Assembly (NCBI GenBank): GCA_050084515.1
Contig: CM114272.1
Coordinates: 59,830,001-59,894,000, forward strand
Reading direction: 5' to 3'
DNA length: 64,000 nt
DNA from: Blasia pusilla
Lineage: Eukaryota > Marchantiophyta > Marchantiopsida > Blasiales
Shown: positions 11,908 through 23,061 of the stretch, in pieces
Layout of the letters: every line of letters begins with the position of its first letter
How positions within the stretch are numbered: the stretch's first letter is position 1
Notes under the pieces: generated by a model
The model's input: only the letters and a program-made list of their open reading frames with translations
Told to the model about the DNA's origin: nothing
Database searches by the model: none
Position numbers and translations under genes: made by a program

Positions 11908-14900
11908 TTAAGAACCCATGGCATCATTAAGTTCCTCTACAATCTCAATGTTGCCTTCCCATCTTTCTACCCTCATCAATGGTACATACTGACTTCCGAC
12001 AGTTGTGACAGGTTGAACCGTTCTATTGGGAGCTTCAAAAGCCCCGTGGCCATCTAAATTGAACTCCAAAGTATTACTTGATACCCTACGATTCCTCGCC
12101 TGCTTGTGGCACACTACTCGCCATCTGCGCGATTCCTCCACGTTTAGGAAGAAAGCTTATTCAACCTGACCAGGGAATACAAAAAGTTCAAACCATGCAG
12201 GTTACATTTGCCTGAAGTTTGCTAGTAAGAATCCATCACTATCACGCTTCATTGTAGCCCTAGCCCCACGCCAATTTGGTCGCACCCAAGTCCCTTTCAT
12301 GAGAATGATAGGATTGGATGTGTTTCCATAGTCCAATTTCCATATGTCAGTTAGCTCTCTTATGTATCCCATTTGCATCCATCCTCTATCTTGGTGATTT
12401 CTCATTTGCTCGAACACAGATATTAACCTTGAATCATATGTGACAAAATGATCGTCACTTTGATCTACCACATGGAAGTGGTTTCCATAGGCTTGCATTC
12501 TCTTGTAAGCTAAGACAGACATTCGAGGTGGAGCAAAAAGAAGATAGACATCCCGGTCCATATTTGGGTGTAGTGATGAATGCTCCCAAGTTGCCAATTG
12601 AATCCATTTAGTGAATGGTGGAAAGCCCCCCACACCACCCCCAATATGTGCATTTTTCTCCATATTATATTATATTTCTTGTAGAGGTCATGCCATTATT
12701 AGCCGACCAATATCTGGTAAGCAACGATATTAAAAAAAAAAGGAAGCCAAATAAATGCAAAAACACGTAGGCTTGAGTCATTCAACCCTTTACTTACCTC
12801 CACCATGGTTGCATTACACTAGTGTTTTGCAACATATATTCATGAGCCATCTGCCAAATATGCCTCGGCAATTGCAATGGGGAACCTCTGCCTTGAAGAA
12901 CTTCACCTACCGCTCCCTCATCTTCCTCCGCTTGCCATATCCTGGCCTTCACATGTTCAAATCCCGCCATATACTCTATCAAATATCCCAAGGTCTCGTG
13001 TGAAATGTAACCCATTGCCATGCTGGCCTCAGGCCTGTATCTTGTCAAGACCTGGTCTTTCAAGACTTTCATAAAACGCTCCAGTGGGAACATCCACCTC
13101 GTATAAATAGGCCCGTACTGTCCAAGCTCTTCCACAACATGGATAACGAGATAAGTCATGACATCAAAGAAGGCGGGAGGAAAATGGATCTCCAAATCCC
13201 AACAATATTTCTGCCACATCATCTTTGAGCTTGGGAAAGCTTGCTGGATCAAGGACCTTCACACATATACGACGAAACACCTTGCACAATCGGATGATTT
13301 CATTACGAACCGGATTTTGCATCAATCCCCTTGAGCATATAGGCAGAATCTGTTGCATAAGCATATGATAATTGTGTGTCTTTATACTACCGATTTTCTT
13401 GTTTTTTACATGCTTTTGGAAGGCACGTGCATAGCCGGTCAGAACTCTCAAAGATTGAAGCCTCGAAAGAAATGTTTTCCATTCTGTGTCTGTGCAAACA
13501 TAAGGTGCCTGGTATTTCAATACCACATTGGGTCTATTCTCATCATCCTTCAACCACAATTGAGAACGTATTCTCCTCTCTTGGAGATCCAATCGCACTG
13601 TTGCGATATCCTTCTCCCCATAAAGGAACCTCAATAGGCTCTCGCATACATTTTTCTCAATATGCATTACGTCTAGATTATGTTTGCTAGGGTCGAACTC
13701 CTGTTACACCACATATGATAACCATGAGTACAAATGGATGATAAACGAGCCTCAATTGTTGAAAACATCTGGTGTGGCAAATAATAGACGTTGCGTTTGA
13801 ACGGATGGGTGACATAGATTACCCGCTAGTAGTCCAACTCCACATCAAGTATGCTCTGCCGTTTCACACCATATCTCTGTCCCGGATCCCGCTGAGCATT
13901 TGGAGCTTCTATATCTTAGCGTTCCGGTCCCCGCTCTAAACCCCCACTTGTGCCTCTTTCCATGTCGTACATGGTCTTTTGGTGTCCCCAATCGAGAATC
14001 TGCTCTTTAGTGACTCGTGGAGGTGGACCACGAAGCTCTCGGGCATTGTTGAATTGAACTATCTATGACGCCCTATATCTGTATGGATGATCAAGTGGGA
14101 GGAAACGTCGAAGTCTAGTGTATTTCATGCTCCTCAAAGGTCTAGAATGCTCACCAGTGAAATTGGGGCCACATGCTATACAAGCCAAATACCCCTTTGT
14201 TGCCTGACTGGAAATCATGTCGTGGGATGGATAATCTCCCAAAGTCAATACCAATCGAGCTTTTAGCCTGAATGGGTTTGGTCTCCCAACTCATTGCACC
14301 ACATCATGGATCCAAATTCCTTTGTACCACAAGCGCTTCAACTCATCCACAAGAGGAGCTATCCAAACGTCTATATTCCTAGAAAGAGCAGATTGTGGCC
14401 CGTGATAAGCAAAACTAATAAGATAAAAAAATTCTTAGTAGTCAACCACGGAGGGAGGTTGTAATTCAGCAGGGTTACAGGCCAGCAAGAATATACATTT
14501 TTCTTGTCTCCGAATGGATTGACTCCATCGATCAAGAGGCCAAGTATCACGTTCCTTGTCTCTCTTGCAAACTCTAGCCATCTCTGGTCGATGAATCTCC
14601 AATGTTCTGAATCTCCGATGTGCCGCTGCAAGCCATTGATACTCTTGTTCTCGACTGTCTAAGTCATCAACTTTGAAATATTTGGGCTCTTGTACATCCG
14701 TTTCAATCTAGGAATGATTTCAAAATGTCGAAGTACCTTTGTAGGCAGCATGGACTTGCCCACATTCCTATACCTTTGTTGTCTTCAAGAATGCAAGTAA
14801 CGTTGAAACAAATACAGCTAGGACACCATGATTCCCACAGATGTTCATCAACATGAGTACAAAGGCCAATTTTGTACACTTAGAGCTATGGAACAGAGGC

Positions 14901-15598
14901 CTGCATGCATCAGCAATAGTTTCATGTGACCCAAACATCCATCCCTGCTCATCCTCTTCTTGCCCAATATCGTCTCCGTCCTCTCCAACCTCTTCGACTG
15001 CATCAGTGATGTCTTCCATGCTCTCAACATCATCATAGAATGCATCAAGATCTTGGAAGATGTCACGGACCATTTGTTGCACATCAATCCCATGATCAAC
15101 ACTATCACTTTCAGCATCAACCCCATCATCACGGTTATTATCTTCAAACTCCTCGCGTATGGTACATGCCTCACCCGCATCTCGCGCATCGAGGTTGCCC
15201 ATTGCTTGTCCTAAAAATTGTGCATATCTAGCCGCATTGGCAATGTTTGATGGGGACGTCCACTCCTCATCAGACGAGTCCTCATCATCCAGAACTCCAG
15301 AAACTTTTTTTTTCTGGATGCCTTCCGTGTTTCTGAAGGTGAGTGAAAACATTCCGCAAGGCCAGTGTGCAAGATCCATTGCAAGCTACACAAGGACATC
15401 TTATCCGGTCACTTCTAGAGTGTCCCACGAGGAATTTTGCTCCCAATCCCAAATTTTGGAATCACGAGCTCTGATCCGTTCTGGATGTTGTAATGGTAAC
15501 GTGCTTGTTCTAGGTCCGAAGCGGTGTGGAGGATTGCCTATGGGTGCATGATGATGAGCATTTTTCCCCCAGTAGGGAGGGCTAGGTGGGACATCCAT
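11908..15598 (-). pseudogene. CACTA TNP2-type transposase, broken
   Basis: On the minus strand the TNP2 blocks occur in the expected order. First is an acidic N-terminal region with CRPLFHSSKCTKLAF (14768-15379). Next is the core with RNVILGLLIDGVNPFG, YSCWPVTLLNYNLPPWL (14371-14631) and TKGYLACIACG, RRFLPLDHPYR (14063-14254). Then come HIEKNVCESLL, KTHNYHMLMQQILPICSRGL and RLCKVFRRICVKVLDP (13164-13667). FPPAFFDVMTYLVIH, RWMFPLERFMKVLKD and RPEASMAMGYI follow (12794-13252), and finally a DUF4216-like end with TYDSRLISVFEQ and LDYGNTSNP (12202-12663) and the tail at 11908-12141. Frames change between blocks and stops interrupt the region near 13700-14050. Some breaks may be introns, but an intact product cannot be supported. 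The family cuts and pastes the element. Confidence 0.85.
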
Positions 15599-15831
15599 GA
15601 AACCCTAAAGATACCAAACTTCACTATCAACCATAAAAAAATTGTGATCCAGCTTATAGGGTGGTAACAAAAATGCGTGAGGTTACTGATATTCCCCACC
15701 TTTATACAATTGATTGGCCAACTTGGAATGTAGTCACTGCATGTGGACATATTTGAGCAACCTGGTATTGAGGCAAAATGAGTGAGACCAAACCCACATT
15801 CAATACAAAAATACATGTCTTGGTACACAGT

Positions 15832-16257
15832 CTATGCACTACTTTCGCAACCATCCAAACTGGTGGAACTTGTTTCTTCGTCATCTGTGGTTTGCCACTC
15901 ATCAGTAACCTCCTCCATGTCTCCAGAGACTTGATTGATCCGGTATGGCTGTTTCACTGGGTTGTTTCCAATCAAGTCATGTGGACTACTTTCTACCAAG
16001 TGCCCCAATTCAATGGATTCTTTGATCCATTTGTAATGAAGCACATACAGACCTTGAGATGAGATCCACAAATGAATCGATGTCTTTTCATGATGTCTAG
16101 AGGCTTTAGAAAAGGATCGGCAAATCAAGTGGGTGGTATTCCTATCCACCGTGTCATCCATATGCCCACCATTTTCTAGAATTTTTCTCTCCATCCATAT
16201 CAACCTCCATTGAGATATATTGTCAGGGACAAATACTACCCTCACCCGACCAAACAT
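15832..16257 (-). pseudogene. BRCT-like domain fragment, possible captured host exon
   Basis: The minus-strand open frame of about 141 residues reads VRVVFVPDNIS near its start. It then has the BRCT hallmarks in order: ERKILENGG (the GG turn), NTTHLIC (strand preceding the loop) and VLHYKWIKESIELGHLV (the conserved Trp near the domain end). An acidic tail with TTDDEETSSTS follows. BRCT domains bind phosphopeptides in DNA-repair proteins and are not part of TNP2 or Transposase_24. The fragment lies in the same orientation just 5' of the transposase gene, so capture of a host exon by the element is the simplest explanation. The assignment rests on pattern recognition only. An unrelated family that happens to show GG/THLIC/W is possible. 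Confidence 0.5.
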
Positions 16258-16273
16258 GGTTGGGTGTGGAGTG

Positions 16274-16309
16274 CCTCAATCCCTTGGATCCCGATCCAAG
16301 GGATTGAGG
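16274..16309. repeat. Perfect inverted repeat, 17-bp arms, 2-nt loop
   Basis: Arms 16274-16290 (CCTCAATCCCTTGGATC) and 16293-16309 are exact reverse complements. It lies at the CACTA/gypsy junction, immediately before readable gypsy pol sequence, so it may mark the rearrangement that removed both element ends. Confidence 0.95.
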
Positions 16310-17100
16310 TTGATAAGGCCAAGGTGGATATCATTGTAGCGTTGGAACCTCCCACAAATCTTAGAGAACTAAGAGGCTTCCTCGGCCATGTCGGATACTA
16401 TCGACGGTTCATTAAGGTAAAATCGGTAAAAGCAGGAGCCCTAACCGAATGGCATTGGACCCCAACCTCCCAAGCAGCGTTTGAAGAATTAAAGCAAGCG
16501 TTGCTTGCAGCTCCTGTACTTTGGTCGCCTGAGTGGACAAAACACTTCCACGTGTATGTGGACACATCATCATTTGCCACTGGGTGGTGCTCAGCCAATT
16601 GAATGATAATAAACATGATTACCTGGTGTATTACCTTGTGCGACAATTATCTACGGCCGAACATAATTATACCACTATCGGATGGGAAGTGTTGGGAATG
16701 TTATTCTCTTGTAAGAAGTTTCGCCATTATTTATTAGGGTATGAGTTTGTCTTTCATGTGGACCATTTTGCGCTCCGACTATTAATGGTCAAGGCGGACC
16801 TTTCAGGTCGAATTGTGCATTGGATCTTATTACTTCAAGAATTCACATTTGATTTAATTACCGGTGCCGAGAAGGTCCATACCAACGCAAATTTCTTATC
16901 AAGGTTGCGGATGATGAACGCGGATCTTACACAGACTCTAGATGATACCTTCCCTGACTAAGACCTGTTCCAAATTATTGAGGATCGACTGTGCTAGTCC
17001 CTGTATGAAGATATTTTGCGTTTTCTAATAACCTTACAACTTCCTGGCCCTATGACGGCGGAGGAGCGGGCAGTTTTTGTACATAAAATAGGACCGTATG

Positions 17101-17233
17101 AGTTTTGTGGAGGAGAATTATTCAAATTGGGTGTCGATAAATCAATACACCCAATTTGAATAATACTCCTCAACAAAACCAGGTGTCGATAAATTGATTT
17201 ATCGACACCTTCGATACTCATGAAGAGTATCGA
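17101..17233. repeat. Three consecutive hairpins in gypsy pol
   Basis: Hairpin 1 has imperfect ~34-nt arms at 17101-17134 and 17147-17180, with the inner 25 nt matching except one base. Hairpin 2 has 14-bp perfect arms at 17181-17210 with a 2-nt loop. Hairpin 3 has 9-bp perfect arms at 17211-17233 with a 5-nt loop. They abut one another between the RNase H and integrase segments and interrupt the frame. Confidence 0.9.
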
Positions 17234-17384
17234 AGATGCTTGGAAGTAGAAGAAATTCCCCGCATTATTAGGGCCATGCATGTGGCCGATTCCGGAGGAC
17301 ACTATGCCGTTAAGAACACAGTCAAGAAGATCTTGGCCGCACGTTACTAGTGGCCAACCGTGTACAAGGATGTAGGCCAATTTA

Positions 17385-17836
17385 TGTTGGATTCTCAACA
17401 TCCACTTCCCTGAGCACCATTAATCTGATCGTCCCCCTTGTATGAGGAGAAGCCTAGATTGATGGTTCCGACTTAGACGTCGAAGGAGTCATAGTAATAT
17501 GACGTAGGTGGTTTTAGGAGTAGCGTTACTAGGTTTATCTAACCCTATATTGCATCAGGGTGCGGGGCATACTGATGCGTTGCGGGGGTCCGGGGGCGCA
17601 GCCCCTGGAAAGTTTTTTCTATTAATAGAAATGAAGAAAAATAGGTAAAAACCCTACTTTTCCCAAGTAGTCAAATAGTCGGGAGACGCAGCGGTAGCGC
17701 ATTCTCGTATGTCCTGTTATCTCCCAGTTCAGGTTCCATCGAAGCTCTTCTGTGAGCGCACGGACGGACTAGGCCACTTTGTATCTCTAAGTTTTGTAAA
17801 GATTTTAGTGATTTTTTCACTTTCTGTTTTCTCACA
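17385..17836 (+). repeat. 5' LTR of the complete copia element
   Basis: Begins TGTTGG and ends CTCACA, so it has the usual TG...CA limits. It shares nearly its entire length with 21932-22356 and with the solo LTR at 39432-39841. Relative to the 3' LTR it carries a different, longer C/G-rich segment around 17570-17612. The promoter and polyadenylation site of the element should lie here. Confidence 0.96.
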
Positions 17837-17850
17837 TGGTATCAAAGAAG
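17837..17850 (+). promoter_or_regulatory. Primer binding site (initiator tRNA-Met type)
   Basis: TGGTATCAAAG follows the LTR with no gap. It matches the TGGTATCAGAGC consensus used by plant copia elements to prime on tRNA-Met. Confidence 0.85.
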
Positions 17851-17908
17851 TAGGTTTTCCAGTATTTTGTATCTGGCGATCTAGTGTGTTTGCACAAAAT
17901 CTTGAGAG

Positions 17909-19102
17909 ATGGCTACTTCTTCGTCAGTTCGTGCTCGCCCTCCTCCATTGGGTGAAGGGAAGTTGGATGGGTCTAACTATACGTTATGGAAGTTCAAAAT
18001 GAGAACTGTCCTCGAATCATTTGAGATATGGGAAACGGCCATAGGGGTCGATTCAAATCCACAAGCTAGTTTGAGTTCTGCATGTTCATCTTCATATGGG
18101 GATATCGATCCTGTTGTATTGTTGGCATGGAGACGTAGAAACGCTGATGCTCTATATACGATTGTCACAAATCTAACTCATTCTGTCATGACTCTCATTC
18201 AACATACAACCACTGCTGTTGAGGAGTGGAACATTTTGAAGAATCAGTATGAAACGAGGAATGAGACTCGGATTCAGAATCTGGAGAATCAGCTTACGTC
18301 CAAGAAATTTTCAGAAGGAGAAAGCGTAGAGCAATTTTTGACAAGGATCAAGAATCTTCAAGATCAGATGGCGTCCGGAGGAATTTTAAAGTCTAGCGAA
18401 GATTTGGCACGTCGATGCATAAGGATTTTGCCTCCAAGGTATGACAGTTTGGTCACTACACTGAATACTCAAGTAAGACCCACGTCGCTTACTTTTGAAC
18501 AATTTAGTGCAATGTTGGTAGAAGAGGAAATGTGCTTCAAAGCAAGAGAGGGAAGTGATGCAGCATTTACTGCCAACGTACAGAGAGGTAGAAATCAGGA
18601 TTACAGTTCAAATTTCAAGAAGAAATTTCCAAGAAAAGCCTTCAAATGCTTTTATTGTGGTAAGCTAGGTCATCTTGTCAAAGATTGTAGAAAGAGGAGT
18701 CAGGATGAGAAGAGCGGTTGTTTAAGACCTAAGAAGGAGTCTAGAAATTCTGTAGAACTAGAAGAACATGAAGTAGATGCTTGGGTAGCAATAGAAGAGT
18801 TTTGCACACAAGCAGAACATTCCACTAAGTCAAAGAGTGAAGATGCATGGGTGCTCAATAGTGGAGCATCTAGGCATATGACCAATCATAAGGATTGGTA
18901 TACCTCGTTACAGCCTCTACAGGAGCCCATCATTGTTATTGCTGGGAATAATGCAAAGTGCCCTGTAGAAGGGAAAGGCACAATTTCTTTAGTCTCACAA
19001 AAAGGAGATGAAAAGAAGTTAAGCGATGATAATCAGACGTACGAGTTGAAGCAAAATTTGATTTCAATGGCAATTCTAGGTCATTTTGTGATCGTGACCT
19101 AG
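17909..19102 (+). pseudogene. Copia gag and protease part
   Basis: The frame starts with ATG 72 nt after the primer site and runs 397 codons. The N-terminal UBN2/gag-like region reads LDGSNYTLWKFKMRTVL. A zinc knuckle CFYCGKLGHLVKDC (CX2CX4HX4C, about residue 248) follows. The protease motif is near residue 319. The protease reads WVLNSGASRHMT where the active-site triplet is normally DSG, so the catalytic Asp is replaced by Asn. The inverted sister copy at 26.2 kb retains DSG at this place. Small indels near 19030-19090 throw the frame, separating gag-protease from the rest of the polyprotein. Confidence 0.9.
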
Positions 19103-20091
19103 AAGTTCGTTTCAAGAAAACTAGAGCAGTCATTGAGGATGCCAATGGGTAAGTAGTGGGTGAAGGTATACGACGTGGAAATATCTACGAATTGTATGCT
19201 TTCACGACAAGTGAAGGTACAGATCTTAGAAGGAGTAAGTTGTGGCATGAAAGATTTGGTCACCTAAGCTTTCCCTTACTAAGTCAGATGCAAAAATCTG
19301 GCATGGTTGCTGATTTACCAACAATTTCTGGAGTGTCGGATACTTGTGAAGCTTGTATGATGGGCAAGCAACATTGACAACCATTTCCACAAGAGTCCAG
19401 CAATAGGGCAAAGGCCCTAGAATTGATACATGCTGACCTCTGTGGTAAAATGAGAATAGTGGCATTAGGTGGTTCTTCCTACTTCTTTTGAGTTGTCGAC
19501 GATTATAGTAGGAAGATGTGGGTGTATTTCCTTCGTGATAAGGCAAGTGCTTTTGGAAAATTTAAAGTATGGCACAAGCTGGTTGAGAATGAGACTGGAA
19601 AGAAGGTACAAAAGCTTCGTACGGATCGAGGAGGAGAATTCTTATCAACAGAATTCAACAAATATTTGGGGGAGCATGGAATCAAGCGACAGTTAACCAC
19701 GATACATACACCACAACAAAATGAAGTTGTTGAGCGTCAAAACCGTACAGTGGTGGAGATTCCAAGATGTATGATGAAAGAAAAAGGTTTGACAGAAGGA
19801 TTTTGGTCTAAAGCTGTTAATACTGCCGTATACATTCTAAATAGAAGTGCTACTAAGTCAGTGCAAGGCATGACTCCTCATCAATCATACTCAGGTAAGG
19901 TACCATCAATCCAACATTTGAGGACTTTTGGTTGTGAGTGTTTTGTACATATTCTTGAAGCATCTAGGACCAAGCTGGAGTCCAAGAACATGAAGTGCAT
20001 CTTTATGGAATACAGTGATGAGTCTAAAGCTTATCGCCTTTGGTGTCCTGAGGAAAAGAAGATGCTTGTGAGTCGTGATGTGGTGTTCTAG
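19085..20091 (+). pseudogene. Copia integrase region
   Basis: The frame after the break contains the GAG_pre-integrase region (SKLWHERFGHLSFPLLSQM, CEACMMGKQH) and the integrase core. The core triad is visible as Asp in HADLCGKM, Asp in LRTDRGGEF and Glu in EVVERQNRTV. Stops interrupt it at about 19150, 19376 and 19490 where the sister copy at 25.4-26.0 kb has sense codons. The conserved QQNGVVER is QQNEVVER here. The region ends in the RTFGCECFVHI stretch typical of copia. Confidence 0.9.
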
Positions 20092-20175
20092 GAACAGCCT
20101 CGTCAAGTGGCGAATATCAGTGGTCCGTCCATATTTTCATCAAACGAAGAGATAACCCACTAGAGCACACCACAA

Positions 20176-21870
20176 ATGTTTACACCAGATCATCAAGAAG
20201 AAGAATTTGGTGATGATTACAAAGAGCAACCTGCTCTTCCACTACGGTCGTCATACCCTAAGTGGATAAAGCAGCTCTTGGATGGTAAGGATCCACCACC
20301 AATTGATGAAGTTGTTACACATCCAAGGAGATCTAAGAGACTAGAGGAGCAGAATAGAGCTTCCGCACATCTCGTCAATATAGCCCTGATGACAGAGGTC
20401 TTGAAGGTGGAAGAGCCATCATGCTTGGATGAGGCCCTTGCTCATCTTCAATGGAGAGAGGCCATGCAGATGGAGATGGACGCTATTTAGAGGAATGAAA
20501 CTTGGACTTTGGTGGAAAATCCAAAGGAGAGGAAGATAATACGCACCAAGTGGATGTACAAGACCAAGTAGAAGTCGGACGGTACGTTGGATAAATTCAA
20601 AGCGAGGTTGGTTGCACAAGGATGCTCACAAATCAAAGGTTTTGACTACTATGAGACTTTTACTCCTACAGCAAGGATGACAACCATTCAAATTGTTCTA
20701 GCGGTTGCAAGAACAAGACGTTGGCTTGTATACCAATACGATGTGAAGTCTGCCTTTTTGAATGGGAGTCTCAAGGAGGAGGTATATGTTTCTCAACCAC
20801 CAGGTTTTGAGACACCCGAATCAGAAGAGAAAGTTTGTTTACTTCATCGAGCATTATATGGGTTGAAGCAAGCCCCAAGGGTATGGTATCAACAAATAGA
20901 TACATTCTTTCGAGAGAAGGGTCTCATCAAGAGTCCGTCAGAAGCAAATTTGTATGTGTTTTGCGAAGATGGGATGTATATGTTGATAGTCCTGTATGTG
21001 GATGATCTGATCATCACAGGAGACCACAGTAAGAAAATAGAGGAAATGAAGGGAGTGTTGAAATCTGAGTTTGAAATGTCAGATTTAGGTCTTCTGCACT
21101 ACTTTATAGGGCTAGAAATTTGGCAACAGTCAGATTCTATTTTTCTCTCTCAGAAGAAGTATGCTAGAGAAATCTTGAAGGCATTCGGGATGACCGAGTG
21201 TAAGGCAATGGTCTCGCCAATGGAGGTAGAGTTGAAACTCTCGATGGAGGATGTTTCACCATTTGTAGATGAAAAGTTGTACAGAAAGCTTGTAGGCAGT
21301 TTTATATTTTTGTGTAACACTAGACCAGACATTAGCTTCGCTGTGGGAGTCTTGAGTAGGTTCTCAACTAAGCCTCGTGAGAACCATTGGAAGGCAAGGA
21401 TGCGTGTGTTGAAGTACATCAAAGGCACTATCGAGTAGGGCATCACCTATGGAGCAGGGACGGAAATGACAGGTTTTTGTGACTCGGATTGGGCAGGAGA
21501 TTCAGATTCTCGAAGATCAGTTTCGGGTTATTGCTTCTTGGTAGGATCAAGTATGGCTCTTTCTTCTACCAAGGCAGAGTACAAGGCGGCTTGTTATGCT
21601 TCTTGTGAAGGAATATGGTTGAGATGGATTTTGGAGGACATAGGAGAACCACCAGAAAGTGCTAGTGTAATGTGGTGTGACAATCAGAGTTGCATTGCCA
21701 TAGCACATAATCCTTTGTTTCATGCTCGTACAAAGCACATAGAGATCTAGTATCACTTTGTTTGTGAATTGATCGAGAGAGAGGTTTTGAAGTTAGCCTA
21801 TTATCCAGCAGAGGATATCGTGCACACATCTTCCCGAAAGCTTTGAGCGGAGATCAGCTTCACCCACATC
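20176..21870 (+). pseudogene. Copia reverse transcriptase and RNase H
   Basis: The region contains LQWREAMQMEMDAI, KARLVAQGCSQ, YDVKSAFLNGSL, LYGLKQAPRVWYQQ and the catalytic LYVDDLIITG. SDLGLLHYFIGLEI and the RNase H part (TGFCDSDWAGDSDSRRSVSGY, SSTKAEYKAACYA, HARTKHIEI) follow. This is the family order and nearly full length. In-frame stops occur at about 20490, 20570, 21436 and 21748. The long uninterrupted stretch 20587-21435 shows that decay is moderate. Confidence 0.93.
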
Positions 21871-21920
21871 TGAAGGGTCTTGGCATAGGTCCAAGACAGT
21901 AGTCCACATGAGAGTGGATA

Positions 21921-21931
21921 TTGAGGGGGGA
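21921..21931 (+). promoter_or_regulatory. Polypurine tract
   Basis: TTGAGGGGGGA lies directly before the 3' LTR. This is where plus-strand DNA synthesis starts in LTR elements. Confidence 0.85.
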
Positions 21932-22356
21932 TGTTGGATTCTCAACATCCACTTCTCTGAGCACCATAATCTGATCGGCCCCCTTGTATGAAGAGAAGCC
22001 TAGATTGATGGTTCTGACTTAGACGTCGAAGGAGTCATAGTAATATGACGTAGGTGGTTTTAGGAGTAGCGTTACGAGGTTTATCTAACCCTATATTGCA
22101 TCAGGGTGCGGGGCACCCTAATGCCCCGCAAAAATTTTCTATTAATAGAAATAAAGAAGAATAGGTTAAAACCCTACTTTTCTCGAGTGGTCAAATAGTC
22201 AAGAGACGCAACGGTAGCGCATTCTCGTATGTCGAGTTATCTCCCAGTTCAGGTTCCATCGAAGCTCTTCTGTGAACGCACGGACGGACTAGGCCACTTT
22301 GTATCTCTAATTTTTGTAAAGATTTCAGTGATTTCGTCACTTTCTGTTTTCTCACA
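21932..22356 (+). repeat. 3' LTR of the complete copia element
   Basis: TGTTGG...CTCACA, 425 bp. Followed by the ATTTA target duplication, after which the gypsy integrase frame resumes. Confidence 0.96.
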
Positions 22357-22440
22357 ATTTATTCAGAGCTGTGATGCATGTCAAAGAGCTGGCCGACCCA
22401 CTGCTATCTTGCGGTGGCCTTTGGTGCCAATCATGCCCCT

Positions 22441-22540
22441 AGCTCCTTTTGAAAAATGGGGTATTGATTTTGTGGGCCCTATCTCCCTAGCTCCTTTTGA
22501 AAAATGGGGTATTGATTTTGTGGGCCCTGTCTCCCTAGCT
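22441..22540 (+). repeat. 48-bp in-frame tandem duplication in gypsy integrase
   Basis: A 48-bp unit starting at 22441 is repeated from 22489 with almost no change. It doubles the 16-residue segment LAPFEKWGIDFVGP plus two residues, so the first catalytic Asp of the core occurs twice. Frame is kept. Confidence 0.92.
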
Positions 22541-23061
22541 AACAGAAGTCTATTCTTATAGCCATTGAATACTATACTAAGATGGTCGAGGTTGTGGCAA
22601 CACGTAAAGATGATAGTGAGGCGGTGGCCAAATTCTTATATAAAATGATTATCACCAAATATGACTGCCTGTTGGAGTTGGTAAGTGATCATGGCACTCA
22701 CTTCCTGAACAAGACTATTTAGTCACTAACTTCCCACTTTCTAATCAAGAATCGGAAGACCACGCCATACAACCCTAAAGCCAATGGATTAACAGAAAAA
22801 TCTAATGGACTAATCTACCGCATACTAAATCGCTTGACAGTTACATATTCTTATGATTGGGATGCAAAAATTCCAGCGGCATTGTGGGCACATCGGACAG
22901 TAGAGAAGGTTACCGCCAAGTATACCCCGTTTTACCTTACTTATGGAGTTTAGTCCTTGACCCCTATTGAATGGGATCTGCCCACTAGTCGCGTGTTGGA
23001 GGAGAATAGAACGGAGGACGCCGTAGGGGTTCTTAAGGGGAGAAATGAGACCTAAGTAGCA

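Larger units (their letters stand above)
7287..16257 (-). mobile_element. CACTA (En/Spm-type) DNA transposon, degenerate
   Basis: The left end begins CACTAGTACAAAAACCCCCT at 7287, a typical CACTA terminal sequence. Subterminal DNA rich in short direct and inverted repeats follows. Two minus-strand genes follow: a Transposase_24-like/TNPA-type accessory gene (9110-11707) and a TNP2-type transposase (about 11.9-15.6 kb). A BRCT-like fragment sits at the far, 5' end (15832-16257). I could not find the matching inverted right terminus before gypsy sequence starts near 16300, so that end is probably lost. The right limit given is the edge of recognisable sequence, not a demonstrated terminus. Confidence 0.75.
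17385..22356 (+). mobile_element. Complete Ty1/copia retrotransposon inserted in gypsy integrase
   Basis: The element is 4,972 bp, flanked by the target duplication ATTTA (17380-17384 and 22357-22361). The 5' LTR is 17385-17836 (452 bp). The primer site starting TGGTATCA lies directly after it. The internal polyprotein has gag, protease, integrase, reverse transcriptase and RNase H order, which defines copia. A polypurine tract TTGAGGGGGGA ends at 21931, and the 3' LTR is 21932-22356 (425 bp). The LTRs start TGTTGGATTC and end TCTCACA. They differ by a short length block near 17555-17610 versus 22110-22135 and by scattered substitutions, so insertion is not very recent. The polyprotein carries stops, so the copy is not autonomous. 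The same LTR occurs alone at 39432. Confidence 0.97.

Noticed and set aside
14841-15231. Plus-strand open frames opposite the acidic N-terminus of the TNP2-type protein
   Set aside because: They are shadows of the Asp/Glu-rich minus-strand coding sequence, which reads as Ser/Ile/His-rich on the other strand.
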